Assembly (NCBI GenBank): GCA_020698575.1
Contig: CM036245.1
Location: forward strand, 35,083,148-35,147,147
From: Bostrychus sinensis
Lineage: Eukaryota > Chordata > Actinopteri > Gobiiformes > Eleotridae
Length of the DNA: 64,000 nt
Direction: 5' to 3'
How positions within the stretch are numbered: position 1 is the first letter of the stretch; the number at the start of each line of letters is the position of its first letter. Of the stretch, positions 34,389 to 45,777 are shown piece by piece. The notes beneath the pieces were generated by a model. That model saw only the letters and a program-made list of their open reading frames with translations. It searched no databases and was not told where the DNA came from. The position numbers and the translations under genes are program-made.

Positions 34389-35235
34389 CAGTATTAGGGT
34401 TGAGGTTGAAAGTCCCTCCAGTGTTGCCAGACTGGATGCTGTAGGTGACCCTTCCATTCTCCCCTTGGTCTGGATCTCTCGCCATTATGTACAAAGCCAC
34501 AAATCCCACTGGCTGGTCTTCCATCACGCTGACCGCTGTCGGTGAGCTAAAAACCGGTGGATTGTCATTCTCATCTGTTACATAGACCCTCACTGTCACT
34601 GAACCCCATCGCCTTTGGTTCACGTTGGTAGCCTGGTCAGTAGCTTTGACAACCAACACCAAATTCGAGGTGACTTCCCGATCTAGCTCTTGGCCTAGGT
34701 AGAGGACACCAGTGGATGGGTCAAGATTGAGTAAGCCTGGAGTGTTGGGCCATTGGTGAAGGATGGAGTAGCTAAGTTCACTGTTCGGCCCACTTCCATC
34801 TTTGTCAACGGCTTGGAAAGTATAGATTGACGAGCCCGGTTTTGTATTTTCTGATACAACAATTGTTATAGGATCTTCAGGGAACTGCGGGGCGTGGTCA
34901 TTGCTGTCCTCAATGTCGATATCCAAGTGGACCATGGTGCTAGTGGGCGGAGTCTGCGAGAAGTCGTCCACCTCAATCTGGAGAGTGTAGCGTGGATCAC
35001 GTTCGTAGTCAAGAGGGCGGGCTAGGTAGATGTCTCCGGTAAGGCGGTCCACCACAAAGGTCCCTTCCCGGTCAGTGCCTCCAATTATAGTGTAGGTGAC
35101 CTCTCCCTGCAGGGGAGGTTCCTGGTCAGGAAGGCGGACTGTGCCGATAATTGATCCAGGTTTGGCTTCCTCCACAGAGTTGAAGGATAAGGAGTAAGTG
35201 TTGGTTCTTGTTGAGGGTCTGTTGATGCTCAGGAC
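34389..35235 (-). CDS. dchs1: dchs1 exon 8 (two complete EC linkers)
   Basis: 847 bp, phase 0 in and phase 1 out, residues about 712-994. It starts VLSINRPSTRTNTYSLSFNS, an EC boundary without the D-x-N-D-N motif, then has linkers DIEDSNDHAPQFPEDPITIV and VYVTDENDNPPVFSSPTAVS and ends FNLNPNTG. LDYE and LDRE motifs are in place. The acceptor is tctctacag and the donor ACTG|gtaagt. A 37-bp segment (34868-34904) has a degraded copy in the following intron at 33405-33441. Confidence 0.95.
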
Positions 35236-35483
35236 CTGTAGAGACAAAACACACAAAGTAATTTATGTTCTTTTGTAATATTGGATAAGCGAGAACTACT
35301 TATGGTAGCTTAGATCATAATGAACAAATTAACAGGATAAGAAATAAGTCCATCAGAGGTACAGCTCATGTTAGATGTTGAGGTTAGAGCTGCCAGCAGG
35401 AAGCCTAGATGAAGACCAAAGAGGAGATTTATGGATGTTTTAAAACAAAAATCTTTCAACACTAACATACAGTATAGTGCTTT

Positions 35484-35960
35484 AAATGTAGAGGTTGACT
35501 GATATGGGTTTTTCTATGACCAATTCCAATACTAATTCTTAAAATTCAGAGCAGCTGATGGACGATAAACACTGCCGAATTTTTGAACCAATATGCAGGG
35601 GCCATTTTTTTTTTATTTCATTAAAGAATTTAATATAATATAGCTATTTATTTTAGTAATGCTTAATAAAACACAAACAAATGTGTTGTGACAGTGAGAA
35701 CAGAAAAAGATGGATTGTCACAATCAAAGTAGAGCTTGGGGCGAGCTACAGAATGCTTTTTGAATTGTTGTTCTACGATTTTCTATGGCAGAGAAAGAAG
35801 CAAAATCTTTTTACTGCTGTTTCTTATGAACTGCGGTCTAAGACCTCTAACTGCTACAAGAAGGTTAGGGAAGCTGGGGTCCTTCAGTCACATGATTGTC
35901 TGGACATGTGCCTGGCTAAAAATCACCATTAAAGTGCAAGAATCAGCCGATTGCCCTTGA
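35484..35960. repeat. Degraded interspersed DNA element, second copy
   Basis: Same family as 29931-30470: shared 'gaggttgactgatatgggtttt', 'aaaattcagagcagctgatgg', 'gagcttgggg-gagctaca' and 'tctatggcagagaaa'. Both copies are heavily diverged. Confidence 0.5.
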
Positions 35961-36984
35961 CTAAAACATACTGCCCAAGTTAGCCCTATGACAGTAGACC
36001 AACACATGCTTTCTTCACCATTGCTTGAACAAAACAGATGCTCAAAAACATCAATAACTAGAGGCGTTGCCTTTATTGTCAGGTTCAAGTTACCCCAATT
36101 ACAGTTTTAAAGGAGACATGGTTTATCTGTCATTGCTTAACCAAAAATGTCCATTAGATACAGTAGATCCAGAAAGAAATCCAGGTTTGTGAGTCCATAG
36201 CTCACTACAATATGCCAACAAAAGGTCTGTTTTATTCAATCTATTCATTAATTGATTAAAGAAAAAATATATACTTGAAAATGTCCATCTCTAAAGTCAT
36301 TGTTTGCCCAATGACAGTATGTTACGTGAAGGTATGTTTGGTTCACCAATGTCAGAAGCTTATCTTGTGTCTTGTGGCAATAAAACCAAACTTTAAAAAC
36401 ACTTATAGTTTTTTGGGGGATTGTGGACTTTTATGTGTTTAACAAATTCAGCAGTAGAATTTAAATATTCACAGCCATGGGATAAAGCACTTCTGAAAAT
36501 ATTTTTGGTTGCCAGAGAGGTCTGATATCACCTTTGTGAGTGAAAAAGCTGGAGCTGGCTGACAAGAGTATACTCATCTGCCAGGGCCCACACATTTTTT
36601 TTTACTTCTCAGGGCATGAAATGTAAAACTTTTTTGAATCAAGTAAATCACTTTTCTTCAAACACAAATTCTGAAAAGCGAGTTAGTTCACTTGACATGC
36701 TCTAGCACCTAGTTTGCATGCACTGTTTCATCCACTATTCTGCATAATTATGAAAGTAAATGAAACAAAGGAACAGCCAAGCAAGCTATTCAAATCAAAA
36801 TGTAATTGTTCTTTTTAGTTTATGTCAGAAGCAGACTGAGCAATGTATAGTACATGATTTCCCATACTGGTGCAAAGTGAAAGTCGGCTTGCAGCAAGTG
36901 GGTCAAAGTTTAATGCTTATACTTTTTATTTTAGTTAAATATGTTTCGATCAGTAAAATGATCAGTTTTGTATGATGCCATTTA

Positions 36985-37608
36985 ACGTTAAAATGGAAAA
37001 TAGCTGTGGAAACCTGACTGTACAACTGAGAAATAAACTGGCACAACTCCACAAATCTGCAATGAAAATAATTGGCCAGAAGGATTATGAACTGTTACAA
37101 ACAGTATTTGAGAGGGCAGTGCTGAAACAAGGCACAAAGATCATGGCCGACCCTCAACATCCACTTTTCTCAGAATACAACATCTTACCATCAGGTAGAA
37201 GACTCCGTTTACCCAACTGTAAATCTAACCACTTTAAATTGTCTTTTGTTCCAGCCTCTATTAAACTGTTGAATGCTAAATCTTTTTAAAGTACAAGGAC
37301 TGAACATTTTACCTTTTTAGGCATCTTACTAGTTGCTTATTATTATTATTGTGTGACACATGTACTGTAGGTATATGTGTGTGTCTGTAGGTATAGGTGT
37401 GTGTGTGTGTGCATGTATAGATATATATAATAGTGTGTATGCACATTTATGTGTGGGTGTATGTATATATGTATATCTCTTATAATGCTGTATGTGTGGG
37501 AATGTTATTGTCTGTCAATGCTGTATGTGGCAAATTATAATGGCACTGAGTCCAAGACAAATTTCCCTCAGAGGACAATAAAGTTTATTCTATTCTATTC
37601 TATTCTAG
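36985..37608 (+). mobile_element. LINE 3' end with reverse transcriptase C-terminus
   Basis: An open frame at 36972-37289 encodes LRNKLAQLHKSAMKIIG, ADPQHPLFSEYNILPSGRRL and KLSFVPASIKLLN, the C-terminal region typical of fish Rex1/CR1-L2 type non-LTR elements. An untranslated tail with (TG)n runs follows and ends in AATAAAG plus (TTCTA)n at 37577-37608, the usual simple-repeat tail of such LINEs. The copy is 5'-truncated. Confidence 0.8.
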
Positions 37609-37859
37609 GAATCAGTGGAAACAGAGCAGACTGGATCTAGAAAGCTTGTTCAGTGCTTCCTGGAGTAGGAGGGGATACAGCGGGGGGCGGGGCTAAGGGG
37701 GAACGAGCCCTTTGAAGTTCACAGAAAGGCTGTGCCAAAGAATAAAGGATTACTGAAGAATGCGTGAATGAAACAAAACACAACTCCAGGTATGTTTTTG
37801 AGCAGGAAACATTATAACATGGTAGAAAAAAAAAGTTAATTTGGCATAATATAGCCCTT
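37609..37859. mobile_element. TTAA MITE family 1, partial copy D
   Basis: The right end TTTGGCATAATATAGCCCTT is followed by TTAA (37860-37863). The interior 'gaaaggctgtgccaaagaataaaggattactgaa' matches copies A-C. The left half is absent and the element starts where the LINE tail stops. Confidence 0.75.
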
Positions 37860-38050
37860 TTAATGTAAATAAAAAGAAAATCTAAAGTTAAAACGGCAAG
37901 TAAAACAATGCATGAATAAAAACTACTTAAAACTTTTTAAAATATAAAAATAATTAGCAACTGCAACCTCAAATCCACAAAAAAAAAAGAGATTTCAATA
38001 ATAAAAAAAGTTTTAAAAAATATATTTTTTGTTCATTTTTGTCAATTTAA

Positions 38051-38559
38051 AGCTGCACTAAATGATTTTGTGACTGTAAAAGTGATGTGTCTAGAAAAAT
38101 GTTGAGGTTGAATGATACACTCCCTTTTCCTGATTCCTCTCCTTGGCGACGCACTATCACAGTCTCACACAAACCTGGAAGTATTTCCACAAGCCAGGAG
38201 CTATCACAATAACATAGCAGAGATCTGGAGTTTGCTTTTAATTCTTTAAAGCAAAAAATAAAAATACTGTGAATGAGCTGTTACTTTTGAAATAAAACAA
38301 TAGCTCCTTCACATTATTCCTGATAGATTCTAGTACTAGATAGATAAAGGATGTATTGACCAATCAGAGCGCTCCTGTCCTATGAAGGCGTGTGATTGAT
38401 TAAACTGTTCCTTCCCTCGCTCTAAAACATTAACCCTTATAACACAGCCCACAGGTGACCTCAAAGTCTCATTTTTTTCTCAGATGACTTCTGTTATGCT
38501 GCACTAATAACTAAAATAATTATCTTTACCAACATACAAGGAAACCAGGTAGTGCAGCT
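38051..38559. mobile_element. TTAA-flanked MITE, family 3
   Basis: The ends AGCTGCACTAAATGATTTTG and CCAGGTAGTGCAGCT are inverted repeats (core AGCTGCACTA). TTAA lies at 38047-38050 and 38560-38563. 509 bp with no open frame. A single copy in the window. Confidence 0.8.
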
Positions 38560-39529
38560 TTAATTTCTGAGACAATATTTTTTCTTTGGTTGGTTACAGT
38601 GGCAAATGATAGTGTATATAAAATTGAGTTTGTATTTTTGTAATAATTATTTTTAAGTGCCTAAAACAATGGCAGAGGGGCCTATTAATTTAGCTTTTTT
38701 AATCAGTTATGTTCTATGCTTCGGCAAATGGTAATGTATATAGCAATAAGACAAAAGGACAAAAAGGATTTTTCGTTGTAGAAAACTTTGTAGCAAAAAG
38801 TGTTTATATGCTAAAACCTTCTTCTTTTACATTTTAAAAACCTTTTCTTTATTGCACTGCTTGTGCTGCTAGCCATGACATTTCCCACTGCCTTCCCCTG
38901 CAGGGAGTAATCATTTGAAAAATATGGCACGTTTGTTGTAAAATATCGAACATGACAAGCCCTAAATTGGTTCCACATTAGATGGAAATTAAGTGTTCCA
39001 GAAATAAATCAATATAGCCTCATCTTATCATTGATGGATTTAGTAAATGGGCCTGAAAAGATAATTATTGGAAATGCGTCAGCGGGCAGCAACAACACGG
39101 ATCTGTTTAAACCAATTCATTACATTTTGGGCCAAAGAGAGAACACTCAGTTTATATGAGAGCTCGACTTTGCTGCAACCTCTAATTTTGTAATTGTACA
39201 AAATAGAGAATTATACGTGTACTCTTTTGCCTAATGTGAGCTTATTGTAGCTCATTCAAAAAAGAGGCTTCTGTATAAAAGAGGAATTGGTCAGTTTTCC
39301 AAAAATTTTTTTGATCTGTTTAGTTTGTGAATGGTTAAAAAGTCCCTTAAAAGCAACAGCAAAAGAAGAGTTTACCACTGACATTTCATTCCAAGTCCTA
39401 ATTATCTACATTACAGTAAACCATGAAATTACTCTTTTCACAGTATATGACCAATTAATATTCTATTTTATTCAACATTCTTAACTTTGAGAAATGGTGT
39501 GAGGACTGAATGTAAGAGCAAAGACAGAA

Positions 39530-39745
39530 AGAAAGAAAGAGTGGCATAGTACCACCACAATCAAAGGTCAGACTGTGGAGCAGGTTACAACATATAAATA
39601 CCTCGGAACAGTCATTGACTCTGGGTTAAACTTTGAAGCCAACTGTGAGGTGGTTTGTAAAAAGGGACACCGGCGCCTGCACTGTCTCAGGAAATTGTTT
39701 TTAATGTTGACTGAACTCTGGTGTCCTTATTTTATTGCGCCTTTA
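39530..39745 (+). mobile_element. L2/Rex-type LINE reverse transcriptase remnant
   Basis: It encodes VEQVTTYKYLGTVIDSGLNF-like residues followed by EANCEVVCKKGHRRLHCLRK, a conserved block near the end of L2/CR1-type reverse transcriptases. The frame degenerates afterwards. A short decayed fragment. Confidence 0.7.
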
Positions 39746-40097
39746 TTGAGTCAATTTTATATTTTAAAAAAAAAATAAGAACTCTCTAAACCCAGATGTT
39801 CCTTCAGCAATAACTATTTTAAACAGGAATCTGTGCCACAAAAGATGATTTTTTTTTAACACTTGTTTTTCATTGATATTGTATTTATTTGTTGTGTGTA
39901 TGAGTGCATGATGGGATGCGTTTTCTCTAGCCTAATTTACCTACGGGTACGAAAAAAGAAACTTGACACCTGTATTGGATTGTAATGGCAGGCAAAGAGG
40001 GGCTGTGACTTTCCATTCTGAAATGAGGTAATGCATAAAATAGTTTGTAAGTTAGAATGTCAAGAGGAGTTCTATTTTATTCACCATTGACTGGAAA

Positions 40098-41612
40098 CAA
40101 ATTTGGCTTTGTTTTAGCAAAGCAAAGTAAGCTGACTAAACAGGTGGCCACTTTCTGCCAAAAAACAACTAATAGCTGTTTAACATATTTTTACTAAATG
40201 TTTGTGCTTCTGCAAACATTCCAATTTAGTTCGAGTGAAGTGAAAGAAATGTGTTGTTTATGTACTTTCAAATGTTATTAATTAACTTTTTTTTCTTTTT
40301 TTTTATCTTTCAGCTGCTCCCTTTTTTGTCAGAAGTTGACACAAAAAACAAAACAAACGATAGCACAGTTATTTGGCAGGTTTTTATGCCTGTCACAGCC
40401 ACATACAGTGACTGGAGTGGACAATGTGGATGAAGTGTCTTGCCCAGGGACACGCTACGAGTGAGGTTTGGTATTAGTTGGAATTATTTATTATAGAATA
40501 TTATATAAAAAGGTACACTATTTCATTGTACTGTATGTCAACCTTTTTAACCTTTTTTTGCTCTGTTTTATTCATCATTGCTTGAGCAACAAAAGCTACA
40601 CTACTCTGCTAAAATGTTTACTTTTTTGGCCTTTGAGGAATATATAAATGTAAGTTATTGCTAGACCTCTTCCATTGTGTCAAGTTCTGCATTATAATGT
40701 TCAATATAAGCTGAATAATATTGTGTTATACACGTGCTATGGTCTTTGTTGCTTAGTGGAAAAGTCCCTAAAAATCATAAGCAGAAGAAGAGTTTAACAA
40801 TAATAATATAATATCAATGTGTTTTTTAAATGATCTACATTACAGTAAGCTAAGAGAAGGTCTGTTTTATTCACTGTCACTTCAACAAAAGTATTCTTTA
40901 AAATCACCAGTATATGAAGGCAGCCAAAGTCACAAACAAATTTGCCATTGTTTTAATAAAACAGTAAGCTGACAAATGATAAATGAGCAGCCACTTTCAC
41001 TTCAGTGGCAATAAAACAACTAAAAGCTGTTTGACAATCTTTTTACTAAATGTTTGTGCTTCTGCAAAACATTCCAATTTCTTTCAGCTTAAGTGAAAGA
41101 AAACTTGTCAAATGCTATTGATTAACTTCTTAAAAAATCTTTCAGCTGCTCCCTTTTTGGTCAGTGGTTGCCACAGTGAACCAATCACTCAGTGATTTGA
41201 CAGGTTTCTACAGGTTTCTTGCCCAGGGACACGACGACAGTATGCGCTTCGAGCGAGGTTCGACATTAGTTGTAATTAGTATTATCCCATGATTTATCAA
41301 TATTTGGTTTGGTCCACTGAAGAAGAGAAGCCATGTTCCAAAGCATACGTAAAAATGTAAATATATTTTATTATATTTCATTATGTCAACCTTTTTAGCC
41401 AAGATAGTTGCTCTGTTTTATTCACCATTGCTAAAACAACAAAAGCTACGCTGCTCTGCTAAAAACGTACATTTCTGGGCTTTGATGAATCTATAAATGT
41501 ATTATTATTGCTAAACCTCGTCCACTGTATCAGTTTTTGTGTTATAGTGTTCCATATAAACAGAATTATGTTGCGTTTTACGGGCGGTATGGTCTTTGTT
41601 GCTTAGTGAAAA
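40098..41612. repeat. Tandem duplication, period about 850 bp, two units
   Basis: Matching landmarks lie about 838-852 bp apart: 'caaatttg' 40098/40936, 'tttgtgcttctgcaaa' 40201/41053, 'ctctgttttattca' 40561/41411 and 'ggtctttgttgcttagtg' 40741/41591. Each unit carries a 'tgtcttgcccagggacac' SINE-like piece. A third, older partial copy may lie at 39330-39480. The divergence suggests the duplication is not recent. Confidence 0.8.
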
Positions 41613-41943
41613 AGGGGCTACTGTACAAAAAAGTGTTGAAGTCATTGAGTATGACCTGGATCAGAGCAGTCTACAGCTGGCCCTCATCATGAGCCAGCTG
41701 GGAGTATTTGATTCGGCCCCACTTTTTCCATTTCAGATCGAAATTTCCCTTTTTGAAAAGTCACCGGGGAAAGAAAGTGGGAGGGTTAGCTTGTCAGGAG
41801 TGAGGCTGATATGTCTGTGGCTGTTCGGAGAGGGGCCCCGGGAACACGGCTCTGAGCCTTCAGCCCCTCCGCGTGTTCTTTGATATGAAATAGGTGAGCC
41901 TGTGAGGGTGTTTGTGCTGGCGGCGGGCCAGGGCAGTGCTGAC

Positions 41944-42101
41944 CTGAATGATGAGGGAGCAGGAGGTGCTGCGAGGGGGGAGTCCTCTGTCTGTGGCCGT
42001 CACCATCAGGCTGTACTCGGGCCGCTCGGAGTGGCTTAGGGGGGAGGATGAACGCAGCTCGCCGGTGTTGGGATTGAGAGAGAAACGCTCGGCTCTGGGA
42101 C
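41944..42101 (-). CDS. dchs1: dchs1 exon 7 (EC repeat C-terminal half)
   Basis: 158 bp, phase 1 in and phase 0 out, residues about 659-711. It codes PRAERFSLNPNTGELRSSSP, LSHSERPEYSLMVTATDRGL and PPRSTSCSLIIQ. LSHSER stands where LDRE is usual. The acceptor is cctgtccag and the donor CAG|gtcagc. The frame is open but short, and was found by following phase from exon 8 (CSLIIQ|VLSINRP) and exon 6 (FYSLSG|PRAERF). Its GC content is high compared with the flanking intron. Confidence 0.92.
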
Positions 42102-42963
42102 CTGGACAGGCACAGAAGGAGAAGATAAGTGTGAAAGTGTATAGGACGGGAGAAATAGTAACAATAAATTATGACGGTTATAATCCATTGTGCCCCAATT
42201 TGAAAATATATGAATTTTTATAATATCTCGCTGCATACTCTCTGGTTTTTCCTCCCACTTTTCCAAAAAAACATGCATATGTAGAAGAATTGGTAAATGT
42301 AATTGTTTATAAGCAATAAATATAAAAGTGCATGGAATATACCCATGTCTGTGACAGGCCACTGTCCAGGGCATACCCTCTCTCAAAATATCAGGAATTA
42401 AGGGTAGAAGTTGAAAGATTTTACTAGGGGCATAACATCTGGCAGCCAGAGCAACTGCACTAGGGCCCAGAAGGTTTAGGGGCCCATTAGAGTGGGCCCT
42501 TGTAAGTCTGTGTTTAAAATATTCATAATAAATTGAAGCAGCACATAACTGTTACAGAAGAGAGTTTTTAACATGAATTAAATTTAAATCCTGTTAAATT
42601 TGTAAACTCAAAACAAAAAGAACAAAAAACTCATGTCTTAAGATGAATACACAAATTCTAATAAAAAACTAATATAGTTTCAGAAAATTGTCTCTGAATT
42701 TTAATAAAACGGCACCTGTTTTTTGTATCAAACTCCAGTGAAACAGCTTTTCATAAATTAAAAAGCTTAATGCATGAACGTATAGTACTAAATATGCTTC
42801 ATAACTTTAGGGCCCATTCCGAAATCCTCCACTGGGGCCCCACATTACCAAGTTACCCCACCGGATTCTACTGTTTGAAGAATTAATGTTCATTCATTTT
42901 CTTATTTTTCAACTTGTCTTGTTACAAAGAGATGGCCTGTTTTTACACACCAATTACAGTTAA

Positions 42964-43373
42964 AGCAGAACTCAGTAACGTTTTTACCATAAATAAGTAT
43001 GAGTTGGGAGTATGAATTGTTGTGGGGTAAATGAACTGTCCAGTATTTCCCCGTTGTCTCTGTGCCGAAAACAACACTTGCAACAGTAAGCGCCACTGAA
43101 GTCTCGAGTCTCAAGACTCACAAGAAAGCAACACACTGCATTTAGCAAAACAACAAGCTAGAGCTTTATTTCTTGATTTTTGCCATGGCAGAATGGCAAA
43201 ATGCCAAAACTGTGTATGCAAACCAATAGGAGAAAACAAAAGTAAAGCCGAGTGAGAGATCATTCAGGAGTCAATTGGCCTTGTGAGTATTTATGACACA
43301 AAATGTAGAGGGAGCTCCTTAGAGAAAAACGAGGCCAAAACAGTGAAGAAACAAGAAGTTACTGAGTTCTGCT
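42964..43373. mobile_element. TTAA-flanked MITE, family 2, copy 2
   Basis: The ends AGCAGAACTCAGTAACG and GTTACTGAGTTCTGCT are inverted repeats. TTAA lies at 42960-42963 and 43374-43377. The interior is the reverse complement of the copy at 33582-34018. Confidence 0.85.
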
Positions 43374-43472
43374 TTAACCTGTTGTTCTCTTTTACTCACC
43401 ATTGCTTTAACAAAACAGTCTCTGTTAAAGGGATTATATTAGGCAAACTAGAGACTTTAGGGAACTAAAAAC

Positions 43473-43522
<50 letters not shown>
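43473..43522. repeat. (TAA)n microsatellite
   Basis: About 16 uninterrupted TAA units. Confidence 0.95.
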
Positions 43523-43523
<1 letters not shown>

Positions 43524-43795
43524 CATTGGTCTTAAATAGTGTTTTTCTAGACGCTCAAAGTCACTTTACAATTAGATGCAATATTCATTCACACTCAGTA
43601 GCAGTAAGCTACTTCTGTAGCCACAACTGCCCTGGGGCAGACTGACGAAGATGTGGCTGCCATTCTGCACCCACGGCCTCTCCCACCACGACTAAACACA
43701 TAATCACACTCTTACTAACACAGTCACATATCAGGCAAAGTGGGTGAAGTGTCTTGCCCGGCTCTACCTACTGAGCTACTGCTACCTCATATCAA
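43523..43795. repeat. SINE-like interspersed repeat
   Basis: It contains 'ctcaaagtcactttacaatt', 'caaagtgggtgaagtgtcttgccc' and 'ctgagctactgctacc', motifs of a common fish interspersed repeat also seen in pieces at 11800, 19590 and 40430. The boundaries are approximate. Confidence 0.55.
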
Positions 43796-44182
43796 TAGGT
43801 ATGTTCATCTGCTAAGAACTCAGCAGTAACATGAGTTACAGAAAACTGTGTGAGGATTCTGTTGTGTTAAGCAGAGAACTTTGGAAGCGGCTTAATCATA
43901 AAATGGTTGGAACAATATTTGGAATAAGAACATATCATCTCATATTCCAACTTGTAATGCTACAAGCCAGGCAAAATAAATCATGCATTTATGGAGCACT
44001 GGTGAAACACGTTGCACTATTGGGTGCTGTAGTCTATTATCAAATGTTTTTTTGATAGAATATGTCCTTAAAACCTTGATAAGCAGCTATCATGTAAATA
44101 TTTTTGTGACTATTGTGTGCATATGGTACTGTATTGTGACTTGTTTGATTGGTCAGGTAAGTTTGTTTGTCCCTTGTGTTAC

Positions 44183-44279
44183 CTGACAAAGAGTAGAAGA
44201 CAGTGCCATTCTCTCCTTCATCTGGGTCTTTGGCCTGGAGAGTGCTCAGCAGAACTCCAGAGGCCTGGCCCTCTGTCAC
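44183..44279 (-). CDS. dchs1: dchs1 exon 6 (EC repeat N-terminal part)
   Basis: 97 bp, phase 0 in and phase 1 out, residues about 627-659. It codes VTEGQASGVLLSTLQAKDPD then EGENGTVFYSLSG, with the AKDPDEGENG calcium motif. The acceptor is attcaacag and the donor TCAG|gtaaca. A 78-bp intron separates it from exon 5. Confidence 0.92.
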
Positions 44280-44357
44280 CTGTTGAATAGACATTATTAT
44301 ATAAGCAACACTCAGTATTCCAACTGTCCCTTTATGTCTGGTCTCTTAGTGTCCCAC

Positions 44358-44548
44358 CTGTATGACGAGGCTCTTTCCGGATGACTGGCTGTGGGTGAAA
44401 GCGGGGTCGTTGTCGTTCTCATCCAGGACAGTGATGAAGGCTGTCCCGGTGGCGCTGCGGGACGGGGAGCCTCCATCTTGGACCAGCACCATGAGCTGGT
44501 AACTGGACTGCTGCTCTCTGTCCAAGCTGGTCCTCGTGCTGATCTCAC
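44358..44548 (-). CDS. dchs1: dchs1 exon 5 (EC linker LDENDNDPAF)
   Basis: 191 bp, phase 1 in and phase 0 out, residues about 563-626. It codes EISTRTSLDREQQSSYQLMV, LVQDGGSPSRSATG, the linker VLDENDNDPAFTHSQSSGKS and LVIQ. The acceptor is ctccccacag and the donor ACAG|gtggga. It joins exon 4 as INSHTG|EISTRTSLDRE. Confidence 0.94.
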
Positions 44549-45777
44549 CTGTGGGGAGGAGAGGACATTTGATTTCACGCTGTGGCACTATAGTTATGCA
44601 GATTTACCTACACGACCCAGGCAGGCTTTGATCAATGACTCCAGTAATCGACCTGCACAGAACGCAGATGTCCTCGTGCCCGCTCACAGTCACAGAAGAA
44701 TATCAGAGGTGAACAGATGCTGAGGAGAATCTCTCCTTAGCCAGAAACTCGACAGACAAATCTGCGCCGCCCACTGCCTCAAACCTCAGCAGGCCAATTA
44801 GAGCCCAGCAAGATCCTTAGTGCTGCTGTCACCGGCTTCTGACTAATTTATGACAGCAGCAAGAGATCTGGGGCGCTCATTTCAACAAGAATTACTGATC
44901 GGAGTTAATGCTGACTGACAAATTCCTCTAATAACCACATCTGTAGACAGTTACACAACAAATGAGATAGCAGAGTATTAATAACTTTAGTTTATTCTGA
45001 AGATACGTTAACATCCAAACTTTTAACAATGAAACGTTGTAAACTTTGACTTCTGCACGAGGTCAGTCCAGTCCATTTGTTACATTTGGAGTGAATTTAT
45101 AGAAACCAGTTTGTTGTGGGCATTAAGTGGAATGCAGCATGGCTCTGTCGACTGGTCCTTTTTTTTTTCTCAGACAGACTTTATCAGAGTTTTTACAAAT
45201 GTCTGAATAATATTCCATTGCCAACTAAATGTAAATGTGTTTTTAGGATTTGCACATGCTCTAACAACCGATAATGTAATAACTGCCAATAACGTAATCA
45301 TTTTGGCCAGTTTAAATATAATAAAGCCAATAATGTAATAACTTGCCATTAAGTACTAAGTTATTACGTTAATGACTTAGGCATTGAAATCCTTTGAAAA
45401 TGTAATAACTGCAGCCTGTAATGTAATAATACATCAATAGGACAGCATTTCTTGGAAATAAGTTTTGTTGTTGTTGTTTTTGTTTATTTATTTATTCAGT
45501 TTTATGCAGTTTGCACATTAAAAATAAGTTTAGTGGATGGATTATGATTGTAAGAGCCAGTTTGAGAATTTTTTTCTTGTACAAAATGTTCTATTTAGAA
45601 TATTGTTCATTTGCTTAGGTATGACTGTGAAGACTCTTAGCTATCCAAGCTGTCTTAATCACACCAAAAAAAAAAAAAGAAAAAAAAAATTAAATTAAAT
45701 TAAATTAGCTGGACTCAGTTTTTAGAGTTTTAGATGTCTTGTCTGTGTCTCTGTTGCATGTTGCATAGTAAACATTA

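Larger units (their letters stand above)
35236..41943 (-). other. dchs1 intron 7, 6.7 kb
   Basis: It contains a degraded DNA element (35484-35960), a LINE 3' end (36985-37608), TTAA elements (37609-37859 partial and 38051-38559), an L2-like reverse transcriptase remnant (39530-39745) and an approximately 850-bp tandem duplication (40098-41612). The stretches 35960-36980 and 38560-39220 show nothing recognisable. Confidence 0.85.
42102..44182 (-). other. dchs1 intron 6
   Basis: 2081 bp intron with a TTAA element (42964-43373), a (TAA)n tract and an adjoining SINE-like segment (to about 43795). At 42420-42860 a 'ggggcccat' motif recurs at both ends in inverted order ('aggggcccattagagtgggccc' and 'agggcccattcc...ggggcccc'), perhaps a decayed element. 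Confidence 0.8.

Noticed and set aside
36972..37289. Host gene of 105 residues
   Set aside because: The sequence is the C-terminal part of a LINE reverse transcriptase followed by a simple-repeat tail.
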